Part shown: positions 12,287-22,682 of the stretch, in pieces
How the letters are laid out: the number at the start of each line of letters is the position of its first letter
How positions within the stretch are numbered: position 1 is the stretch's first letter
Assembly (NCBI GenBank): GCA_946406115.1
Contig: OX291557.1
Coordinates: 23,096,501 to 23,160,500, forward strand
Source: Apoda limacodes
Lineage: Eukaryota > Arthropoda > Insecta > Lepidoptera > Limacodidae
Direction of reading: 5' to 3'
DNA length: 64,000 nucleotides
Position numbers and translations under genes: made by a program
The notes under the pieces: generated by a model
What the model was told of the DNA's origin: nothing
The model's input: only the letters and a program-made list of their open reading frames with translations
The model's database searches: none

Positions 12287-13439
12287 TCATAGTTTTCCTG
12301 TAAGAGTTGGTTGGAGTGGAGGGGTTTGAAGGGAACCTAATTTGACTATTATTTGAAGATTCCTAGAAAATGTGAGAGGTAGAGCAGGGGATCGACTGAC
12401 TTCAGCATAAGATTTATAAACTGTAGCAAATTGAGAGGAGGCATCTGCATAACATATGTTATTTTCAGACATGCTCTGCTTTATATTTTTTTGCCTAATG
12501 TACTCAGGGCATGTTTTGTTTGTGGCAAAATGCTGGCCAGAACAAAAAATACATTTTGCTTGATCCGGAGACACAGAGCAGTTATCACCTGCATGTTCAT
12601 TACCACATCTGTAGAATCGAGGTTTACTACGGCACTGTATCTTAATGAGTCCGAATTTGCAACAATTGTTACATTGAATAGTTGGAAATACATATGTCTC
12701 TACCTTTGATGATGTGTTATAACAGAACAAACGTGAAACTGAAACGTAAGAACTACTGATCCTGTTGGTATCCATTTAGGAGAACTATCAGTGAGATCCT
12801 TACGGTTCAGACGGCGAGCCTTTAAGATTTGGCCAAAGCCGTTAGGAAGTTCAATGGCATCTACAAATTCATCCATGGACCAATCGGTTGGAACATCCCT
12901 GACTAACCCCATTCGCGTTATATTATAGTAGGGAATAGATATTTTATATTTGTAAGCTTTTAACGAGTCACTTTTAAGGAACTGATTCGCTTCTTCTGCT
13001 GTTGAGAATTGAACTGAACGGTTCCGTCCTACACTCTTAATACCATCTTGCAAATATTTTTAAACTGATGCCTAAACAAGAACTGACCAAATTTGATCGC
13101 ACGCAAAGTCAGTCCTGCCGAAGGGTCTGACTCCTCTCTACTCACATGTACTAGGGAAGGACCTACATCATCCTTGGAATACTGTCGGCATTGAGCAACC
13201 AAACTGGGGTGAGTGTATACTGTCTGAATTGACGAGGAAGCTGTATCGGGATTGGTTATAGTTTTTTTACTGGATGATACACTAGTTTCACCGTCGGTTC
13301 TCTCACGTTTGCGGGGGTTATCATTAGTCTGTGTGAATAGGCCTGGAGAGGGCGCAACGTTCAATACATTAAGTGAAATAGAGGGATCCGGGGGCTCAGG
13401 GGGGATGGAGTTGTCCATTGTCCCACAAAAATGAAACAA
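12287..13439 (-). pseudogene. LINE ORF1 (gag-like, zinc knuckles), frameshifted
   Basis: The reading frame opens near 13439 and continues through overlapping frames broken near 13040 and 12740. The C-terminal part carries CCHC-type knuckles, for example CGNEHAGDNC and CIFCSGQHF followed by TCPEY. These proteins bind element RNA in ribonucleoprotein particles. The N-terminal part is Ser/Pro/Thr-rich. At least two frame changes make it non-functional. Confidence 0.7.
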
Positions 13440-13584
13440 CGAACAATGAATTGATTACAACTAAATATGTACTAAGATAGCTCAATTTATAAATAAATTG
13501 TCGAGATATTAAAATCCGCGTTCTATGGCGATCACTGACATTTGAAAACCCTCTACATGGTTTTAAGCTAATCTATTTATATAT

Positions 13585-13660
13585 TTTTTTTTTGTTTGTG
13601 GCTTTAATTGAGTCAGTAGACTCAGATATTTGCCAAGTTAGTTTCGTCACTTTCAACAGA
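13585..13660 (-). mobile_element. Second 3' end of the same LINE family, upstream of the full copy
   Basis: About 55 bp (tgtggctttaattgagtcag onward) match 8164-8210 at the 3' end of the large LINE, in the same orientation and with its own A-rich tail. The two differ at several positions, so they are separate insertions. The full-length element's 5' end lies next to this older tail. Confidence 0.6.
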
Positions 13661-14019
13661 AATAAAAGTTTTTGTATTCTTCTATTCATTGGTGCCGCCA
13701 AGATGTATTTGTCTCAGACGTATTTGTATAGTACACAGACCTAGGATTTCTACGCTAGTATAGTACAACATCATAGAGGAAACACATACTACGTAAGACA
13801 TGAGCCAGCGTTCATTCTGAAATACTCGAAAATAAAAAATGTCTAGTGCTGACATTTATGTTAATGTACAAGCTGGCAACACAAAACTAACCTACCAATA
13901 ATTATTTATAACCTAACTTTTTCTTGTTTATCTGCTCTTTCATTGAATTCTAATTAACATAGTAGTAATTAAATCTAGTTAAAATAGTATTATAGATAAG
14001 TATTTGATAGATCATTGAA

Positions 14020-17000
14020 ATGTCGCGCGAAACTGAAGAGCAAATGGAAGCTAACAGTTCAGAAAGTGAAGATGACAGCATGGATGATACAGAAGATAAT
14101 GAAAATGAAGAACAGCCCAAAACTTATCTGCCAGGAGTACCATTGAAGGAGGATGAGCAACTTGTTTGCGACCAGTCAGCATATGTTATGTTACACCAAG
14201 CGCAGACTGGGGCTCCTTGTCTTAGTTTTGATATCATATCAGATAACTTTGGAAACAACAGAGATCAATTTCCAATGACAACGTATTTAGTCTCTGGCAC
14301 ACAGGCATCTAGTGCACATTTAAATAAGTTAGTAACTATGATCTGTGCATGTTAAGAATCGCAGGTCGCCCTGTTCAATATAAATGTTAAATACTTAGAA
14401 CTTATTTGCTTAATCTTCTTTACTCTAGAACTGTTACTTTTAATTAAGATTTCCATCCCATTCTGACCGCAGGTGGATTATACCTATCATGAATTTACTT
14501 ATTTTCTCAATAATCATAGAAAAAACACCACCCAAGAGTGAGTCGAACCCATACACTACAGGATTCATTGTTTACTCTTTGCATTATATCAAATTAGAGC
14601 TACTTACAAGGGACATAACTAACCCTGATCATATCAAATTCAAATTTAGAATCTTTTTGGATTGCATTGGTGGCACACCATGTGAGATTTAAATATCCAA
14701 AGTAACTCCCGAGATAAATATGAATATTCCTACATGCTACATATTCATATATCTATACAGCTGACATACATATACATATCTATAGCATGATGTGAAGCAC
14801 GAAGAATTTCGTACATTGACCTTTTAGCTTGTGATCAGTGGTCAAAATAGTAGGTAGTATTTTCTGATGACAGCAGCAAATAATTATGCGTGCACAACAG
14901 AGACAAATGGTGACCATTTGAAATTCTTCCTGCTTTGCATCTGTGCTAAAGTGGTGTATGTATATTTCAGTAGATTTATTAAAAATTTGCATTGCTTTGT
15001 AGTTTCAGTAACTATGCTATAGAGTAACTACAGTCAGACTAAGTTTGATGCTTATATGATTATTTGTGTAGTGTCTACCTATTACTGACACTTAAACAGT
15101 GTAGGAGCAATAGGATTTCTATTAATACCCTTTGAATACCCCCAACCCTTCAACCAGTTAACACTAACGTTAACTTGCAGGCCAAAAAATTTCTTACAGT
15201 ACTTACTACTTTACTTGGTCTTTGTATACTTACTTACTTTAACCCTACCACAATATACATAAGACTTGTCCAGTCCCTAAACTCATTTATGCTGTATACC
15301 TCACTATAGACACTTCAAGCACTAGTACTGTTAAATAACAATTGAATAGAAATAGAAAGAAATTGAGCCTTTTATTATTTTTTTTTATTTTTTGTTTGAA
15401 CTGTCAATGCAGGAGGCTGTTCCAGCCATTACTGCTTCACTGGGCTTTTTGGGGCGACACTCTGAAGGAGTCTAAGCCCATATAACGCCCAACGCTCAAG
15501 GGCAAGAGTCTCAGCTTGGGTTATTACTCTCGGGGGCCTCCCTTCGACCGGCATGAGTCTCGAACCCGAAGGTGAGTCAGCGCCAGAAAGGGAGTTCTCT
15601 GCTTTAGGCCATTGTTCCATCACCTTATTGAACCCCAAATAGCTCTCTGCATGCATTGCATGCCAGAAAGATTGTGAATGGTCATTTTATTCAGTTTGTT
15701 AATGACTTAGTTTCCATATGTGAGGATGTGCAGTTCTTCACTTCAATAATAAAAATAAATACATAATAAGACACAAAGATCCAGGGAAAAGATTTTACAT
15801 CTATAATTTAACTATCAGATATTCCATGAAATATATTTTTCGCTGTTCTTTGTAATATTAACATATTATTATTATTAATTTTGGGTAATCCTCTTATTTA
15901 TCATCAAAATAAATTACTTGATTTTTGACTAAAAATCCTGATTTAAAGTAAATGTAATCTAAAATACCTAAAAGCTGATGCATAGCCAGGAACATGTAGG
16001 GATGTGTGGTTAAACTGCCTGTATCATTTTAAACATTTTTGTCTAGTAATAAAAAACAATAGTTAATAACTTTCTGTCAGTTTTGCCCAGACTAGCCCAA
16101 AAGATAGGTATGCCCATGCTCTAAATACTCATGTTTATAGTGTTTTAGTAATAAAGATGTCTAACTTGCATCCCACATCTAAGCCTGAGAATGATGAAGA
16201 GGCTGATGATGAGTCTGAGGATGATGATGAAGAAGATGAAGAAAAAAAGCCACAAATGACTTTTGCTTTTATCAAACATCAAGGATGTGTCAATAGGATA
16301 AGAGTAAGTATTTCATTGCATTGCCCATTTAGATAGTAAATATCATGGTCTTTTTTATTACACATTACTAATTATTGCTGAGTTTGTTAAAAAGTTTTGA
16401 GAAACTAGAAAACTAACTTCTATGGATAAAATATTTTAAATAAATCTTTTCAAAGAACTCTCCACCAGCCTGTATACAAACTTTCATGCATCTGAACCAA
16501 TATTCGAAACATTTGACCAGTCCGCCGCAGACACCTCTTCGACTGCCTTCTCAAACGCTGCTAGTGCATCTTCCGGCGATGAAAACTCCTGTATCCCTTT
16601 CAGCTGATTTTTAATATTAGGGAATAAAAAGAAGTCACACAGTGCCACATCAGGACTGTAACGAAGGTGACCCAAGACTATGACCGGTGTGGTGTCCAGG
16701 AAGTCCCTTGTTTTGAGCGCCGAGTGCGCGGGCGCGTTGTCATGGTGAAGCAGTACCCCGCAGAGCCCGGGGGTTGGTCGCTTGTTGCTCATAACAGACA
16801 AAACTTTTTGATCTTTTTGATCTCGTAATGGAATTGAAACCAGATACCCTGTCAAAGTGAAGAAACTAGCGATCGAAATTGTCCCTGCGCTTCGCGATCG
16901 CTTCATTTTTGTAGGCGTTGGTTCGTTTTGAAACAGCCATACTGTCGACTGACGCTTTGTTTCTGGATCGTATTCATATTCGTCACCTGTCACAATGTTG

Positions 17001-20000
17001 TAAGCTCGACGAGACGAGCCTGCTTCAAATTTTTGAATCATATCATGGCACCACTTTACACGGGCCTGCTTCTGAGCTTCGGTGAGGTTGTGCGGCACCC
17101 AGCGCGAAACTATCCTCCTCACTCGAAGGTGCTCGTGTAGAATCTTGTGAACGCTTCCCGAACCAATCTGCAGTGTATGCTGAAACTCTGTGTATGTAAT
17201 TGGCCTGTTTTTTACTAATTAATTTTTTTACTGCCAGCACAGTTTCTTCCGTGACAGCCGTCGTTGGACGACCACTCCTTTGTTCATAGCTCAAAGTAAG
17301 GTGACCGCGCTTGAACTCACTATGCCAACAGTAGATGGTTGCTTTTGTAGGTCCTTCATCCCTAAAAGCCATTTGTAGATCAAATGACTACTATAGGCCA
17401 CATTTAAAATCGTAGAAAATCATCGCACGAAAATGTTCTCGATGCAGATCCATTTTTAAATGAGACACAACAATTTAATTTATTATATTTTCTTTCAGTC
17501 AACCAATTACAAAAATTCAGTGTTAGCAGCTAGCTGGTCAGAACTTGGGAGAGTAGACATTTGGAACATAACACAACAGCTGCAAGCAGTTGATGAGCCA
17601 TCTCTCCTTGAAAGATATAACTTAGACGCAGTAACAAATCCTGTGAAGCCAGAGTTTTCCTTTAATGGTCATCAACAAGAAGGATTCGGTCTTGACTGGT
17701 GCCCCACAGAACCAGGGGTAAGTAAAACTTCAGGAACTACGTAATTAGAAAAAATATTCAACAATCTAATATTATTTTTTGATAGAGTATGATTTATAAC
17801 ATTCTATTAACAGTTTATTAAGAATTATATACAAAAAAAATCATTTTAAGATGGACATTAATTAGTATCTGAATAAAAAAGTACATATAAAAAATCTGAA
17901 AGGGACCAGTTGCTTTCTTTATTATATAAATTTAATAGAAAACTAGAATTGGTTGTTATCTAGCTAGTTTATTGACTATGAGTTGTAGCAAAAATTCAAG
18001 AAATGTGGCTACAAAACGATAATACGTATGTTAAATTCCATACAAAAAAAATAAGTTTTAAGTCATCATTATGGTATAAATTACTTAAGAAATATATAAC
18101 AAATATATCTCATAGTAATGTATATGATATTGTGTTATGATTTTTAATGTATTTACATGGACATTGTTAGTATATAGCAATTAGCTTTCTTGTCTATGTC
18201 ACCCTCTTAATATCCCTTATATTGTACGAAGGTATTGGCCACAGGAGACTGCAGAAGAGACATTCATATTTGGAAGCCAAACGAAGCAGGCACATGGACT
18301 GTCGACCAGCGCCCTCTTGTGGGCCACACAGCATCAGTTGAAGACTTACAATGGTCTTCTAATGAACGGTAAATATGTGTGCAGACAGACCCTTCGTTAA
18401 TAAGTGGCACAAGGTTTGCCCTTGACAAGGATTTTTCATCTTAGGCGTTTGATGAAGAGCGAGAAATGAGGAAACGCGAATTGCACACAACTCGCACCTT
18501 TTTCGTATGTAAACCGGTCGCTTAGTTATAAGCTTCTGTACTTACTAAGTTTACATGCGATTTGTGCCTCAACCTTACAACTTACCGTAATGTTATAGGT
18601 TTGTATGTATGTATAGGGGGAAAGGGTGAATTGACTTGTTGTATTAGGTACATCACATAAAGTTTCAGTCAGTCTTTTTTTTTTTTACCTATAGACGCAT
18701 CTCTTCTCCAGTTTATTCTTATAGGAGTGAGGGAGAAATAACGTACATTACTTAACAAGTTACCTATTTTTCCCTATATCTTAGTAGCCGTTTATACTGT
18801 TTATATAGAACTTTATATATGGGTTCGGTATAATTTTGACCAACAAATGGCATATATTTCAAATTAATACAATAAAGTAAAATTCCCGCATATTTTCTAT
18901 TACAATTATTCTCTATTAAATATATATATCTATTAAATTGTAAAAAGGGGAAATAAAACAAACCTAATCTACTTTAACCTAACTTATTAGAATTTCACAA
19001 CTTATAAAGCTATTCCCTATCAAGAAAAAAATGTTATTATGTTAATGTATAACTTAATATTAACTACTACGTGTCATTGTGAAACATTATTAAACAGTAA
19101 GTGCATATATATATGCAGTTTGTGCTGCAGTCTCGTAGCGGTAATAACAACATGTATATGTTATCAATTCTTTCACATACAAGCTCAAAAAATATATATG
19201 TATTTTGGGTGTGCCACAACACTAAAGAAAACTCAAATTTAGGTACTTATGTTGCATGCAATATGCAATTTAATAAGTTGCTAAAATGTATGCTCATAAG
19301 CTCTTTGTGTCAAGCCTCAGAAGCTGAATTAGTCCGTCAAAACCCCCCTAAGGTTTTTTTTTTATTTTAAGGAATGTTCTTGCGTCCTGCTCAGTCGACA
19401 GAACAATACGCATCTGGGACACGCGCGCCGCCCCTCAAAAGGCCTGTATGCTGACTGCAGAAAATGCTCACCAAACTGATGTGAATGTCATATCTTGGAA
19501 CAACAAGGAACCATTTATTGCTAGTGGTATGGTATAAGTTAATGTATTATAATTTAGTGAAGTATATAAGTACCCAAAACTCTGCTAAGACATGGCCATA
19601 GAAGACTTTTCAATAAAAGAAAATTAAATGTATCAATTGTAACAACTAAACACCCTCATTTATTTTTAATTTAGATGAAAATTTTTTTTGAATTTTAAAT
19701 GTACTAAACTCGCTAGGGCAGGTCTTTTGCACATGCATCTATACAAATATTATAAATGCGAAAGTTTGGATAGATGTTTGTTACTCAATCACGCCAGAAC
19801 GGCTGAACGGATGTGGATGATATTTGGCACAGAGATAGATTATAGTCTGAAATAGCACATAGGCAAAGTTCCCGCGGAAATAACTATAACATTTGTTACT
19901 CAAACCCCGCACAACGGAGCATCCAATTGAGTTGAAAGTTGAAGACACAGAGAAGGTCTGCAAAATCTAAAAGGTAGTAACTATAACCAAATTCCACTTG

Positions 20001-22631
20001 AACGAACTATAGCTTGCTATAATAATTTTTTTAATATCATCATCACTTTGATATCTTCATTCAGGTATCGCTCGGCTTCAATTCAATGCGGTAGGCATTA
20101 CCTTTTACCGTGCTAGAACCAAAAGCCGTTAAAAATTCTACAAAAAACAATTACTGCGCCGAGCAGTCATCCACAAGTCATTCCTCAGACAAAATAGAGA
20201 TACTACGCAAGTCATTCCTATTCGTTCGCCGGCTATGCCACAATGCCCTCACTAAATGAGATCCTGTATCCGCCACTGGCCGGGCCAGCTAGTCTATTAT
20301 ATAATTTAAAAGAATTGGATTTTTAGTTTCCCCGTGTGTAGTCGATGAGCCATATTAAAATCGCAACAAAGTGTAGAACTTTTGAAGTCAATTTCATCCT
20401 ATTATTCGTGCGATCGGGTTATCTCTAATTTGTACAATCTTGTATTTTTATACGGCTTTAATGATACAATTAGACCACTCTGTTGGCGGAACAGGATGCT
20501 AATTGTTGAATCAAAATACAATATGGTATTATCACTACATAGAGACTGAATATTCCACGTTAACATGTGTTTTGCAGGTGGTGACGACGGTTTCCTACAC
20601 ATATGGGATTTACGGCAATTTACAAGCGGGACTCCTGTAGGGACATTCAAGCATCACACAGCCCCTGTGACCTCAGTAGAGTGGCACTGGACGGAACCGA
20701 GCGTGGTTGCGTCAGCAGGCGAAGACAACCAGGTCGCTCTTTGGGACATGGCGGTAGAACGTGATGATGATGAGCTTCTAGATGAAGAACTGAAGGTAAG
20801 TTGATTAAAGTTAACCAATTACCCTCTGATATTAGTTTGTTATGGGGTATTAGATAACATTTTCAAAGCTAAATTCTAATCGTTATAACTGATAAAAAGG
20901 TTTTATACCACTAAGGTGGCAAACAAGCTTACGGTCCCCCTGATGGTAAGTAGTCACCGTAGCCTATGGACGCTTGTAACACCAGGGGTATCACTCGCGC
21001 GCTGCTGTACCTCCAAAAATCCAATAACTTCTTTCTTGAAGAACCCCATACTGTTGTCCCTAGATAAAACCTTGGCAAGGAGTTCACTGCACAACCTACG
21101 CGATCGCGGAAGGAAGTTTCTCAAAAACCGCACTGTACGTAACCATTTAGGTTCCAAGGTGGGGATAAATTCCTTGTCGATGGCGAGCGGTGCGATGGTA
21201 GAAAATAGCAGTGGGCATCATTTCAAACAATTCCTCAGAACACATCCCATTTTACAAGCGGTAGAACACACACAGGGAGGCAAAGACTCTCCTCAGGAGT
21301 CTTAAGGTTCGAGTTTAGGATCGTCGACTATACTCACAGCCCGTCGTTGAACCGAGTCAAAGGACCAAGCTGGTATCCTGGTGCACCCGCCCAGAGATGG
21401 CAAATGTACCTACTCCATATGGGGCCTAACTTGCTACTTGTAAAGCAACAAGCTCTGCCCCGACGTGAAGTACTGCCTCGCTCTGCGGAGTACACCTAGT
21501 TTTTTGGACGCCAGCTTGACCTTGTCTTGCAAATGATCTCAGAACTGAACATTGCTAGAGATGTTAACACCAAGGATCCCAATGCACTTGGAGATGGAGA
21601 GGGGAGTGTTCTGGAATTGTCCCACAGTGAATGGGGTTCTCTTAGCGGTGAAAGCGCAAACTTGTATCTTTGTAGGGTTGAACCGAACCAAGTTTTTCCA
21701 TCCCCAGTCAGAGATCTTGCACAGAGTGATATCGATTTGGGACACAAATTCTTCACAAGGGAACGAGGGATGCTTGGGATGGTGTGTGTAATAAGCATCT
21801 CCAGTACTGTGATCTGCATAGCAATGCATGTTGTTGATGTCTATTAAAAATAATGTCCATGCATAACTACTTTAAACAGATTTATGAATCTGAAGCAATT
21901 GGAAGGGTCGGTAGAGGTAGACCTCGGCAAACGTATGTAGATCAAATTGAGTACGTTCTCAGAAAAGGCCAGATCAGGAGTATTCGGAACCGTACAAAAT
22001 GTATGAAAGCATTGATGCGTATAGATGAGGCAAGAGAGGTATGCCAGGATCGTACCAAGTGGCAGTCTTTGGTCTCTGCCTACCCCTCTGGGAAACAGGC
22101 GTGATTTTATGTATGTATGTATAACTACTTTAATATTATTTTTATGGAGTAGTCCGATTTTGATCATTATAATTTTATTTGATAGGGTATTAAGGGGCGA
22201 AAATGGAAATTGATTCAGAAAAAAAGCAAAATAACAAAAATTTAACTGTAATGTGAAAAATAAAATAATCCTATTTAGTTAGTAGGTTCTTTTCCTGCAC
22301 AAGACAAACATTTGTGATTGCCTTGAGTCTAGATTTTTTCTTTGTTTATTGTATTATAAATGCAGTAACAAGAAAAAATGTAAGTATTTTGTATATAGTC
22401 TGATACTCTTTGTAGCCTTGCTGAGTGAGTTAGGGACCACATGGCACTGTGCAATATGTCCAGGAACATTTATTTTATTTATGTACCTTTCAGAATCTTC
22501 CACCTCAGCTGTTATTCATACACCAAGGCCAGGCTGACATTAAGGAACTACACTGGCACAAACAGATACCCGGTGTTATAGTAACTACGGCTAACACAGG
22601 ATTCAATATATTCAAAACTATAAGTGTATAA
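14020..22631 (+). CDS. GRWD1: Glutamate-rich WD repeat-containing protein 1 (GRWD1), complete
   Basis: GRWD1 (yeast Rrb1) is a nuclear WD40 chaperone for ribosomal protein uL3 and for histones/MCM loading. Seven exons: 14020-14331, 16157-16303, 17499-17717, 18232-18368, 19372-19526, 20578-20795 and 22494-22631; all junctions are GT-AG and in phase, giving 441 aa (about 446 in human). An acidic N-terminus precedes the conserved [12 protein letters not shown] second acidic run (about 114-133) sits in exon 2. WD repeats follow, with WD/IW signatures [28 protein letters not shown] and NQVALWD. The C-terminus is [11 protein letters not shown], as in other animals. The start is the first ATG, followed by the acidic tract. 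Intron 2 holds a mariner relic ending about 40 bp before exon 3, and intron 5 a Helitron-like element. It converges on PMS2, with stops 51 bp apart. Confidence 0.96.
15365..15665. repeat. GC-rich repeat block in GRWD1 intron 1
   Basis: This block is GC-rich, flanked by AT-rich intron, and begins with a T-run. The minus strand has a 75-aa frame rich in Ser, Pro and Leu with no recognised domain. Its composition and T-rich edge suggest an inserted element or LINE tail. The rest of intron 1 (14332-16156) shows nothing recognisable. Confidence 0.35.
16440..17460 (-). pseudogene. Mariner transposase relic
   Basis: The minus strand encodes a frameshifted mariner transposase. The N-terminal HTH part is near 17372-17230 ([28 protein letters not shown]). 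The catalytic region has [25 protein letters not shown] and [14 protein letters not shown], giving the three catalytic aspartates. One frame change separates the two parts near 17120-17230. It sits in GRWD1 intron 2, antisense to the gene, and its end lies about 40 bp from the exon 3 acceptor. Exact terminal repeats were not resolved, so the outer bounds are approximate. Confidence 0.85.
19738..20293 (+). mobile_element. Helitron-like non-autonomous element
   Basis: The left end reads TCTATACAAATATTATAAAT and the right end reads GGCCGGGCCAGCTAGT. TC at the 5' end, CTAGT at the 3' end and a small GC palindrome just before it fit lepidopteran Helitrons. The left flank is A, but the right flank is C and not the expected T. 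No protein is encoded. It lies in GRWD1 intron 5. Confidence 0.5.
20905..21842 (-). mobile_element. 5'-truncated LINE fragment (BmRT-like)
   Basis: On the minus strand, from 21829, the RT catalytic segment reads [14 protein letters not shown], where the usual YADD has become YADH. It is followed by the conserved downstream region ([28 protein letters not shown]) in alternating frames. The 3' part ends in the family's untranslated tail near 20905. A better preserved copy is at 47325-48245. It is dead and sits in GRWD1 intron 6. Confidence 0.75.
21853..22130 (+). mobile_element. RTE-type LINE 3' end
   Basis: A plus-strand frame carries the C-terminus of an RTE reverse transcriptase: [20 protein letters not shown], then [20 protein letters not shown] and a stop. 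A tgtatgta-type microsatellite tail follows, as is usual for RTE elements. It begins within about 10 bp of the minus-strand LINE on its left, so two truncated LINEs abut in opposite orientation. Confidence 0.75.
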
Positions 22632-22636
22632 AATGA

Positions 22637-22642
22637 AATAAA
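22637..22642 (+). terminator. Probable GRWD1 polyadenylation signal
   Basis: A canonical AATAAA starts 6 bp after the GRWD1 stop codon. Cleavage 10-30 bp further on would place the mRNA end just before or inside the PMS2 stop region on the other strand. Confidence 0.55.
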
Positions 22643-22682
22643 TATGTAAATATATTGTATATTTTAATTTCATGATTTAAAT

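Larger units (their letters stand above)
8150..13560 (-). mobile_element. I-type non-LTR retrotransposon (LINE), near full length, decayed
   Basis: The element reads on the minus strand. From 13439 there is an ORF1 with zinc knuckles, then ORF2 with endonuclease, reverse transcriptase, RNase H and a C-terminal zinc knuckle, ending in an A-rich tail (T-rich on plus) near 8150. RNase H after the RT, together with the knuckle-bearing ORF1, places it in or near the I clade. Both ORFs are interrupted by frameshifts and stops, so it is dead. It fills the space between the start codons of LSG1 (8013) and GRWD1 (14020). No clear target-site duplication was found. Confidence 0.85.
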
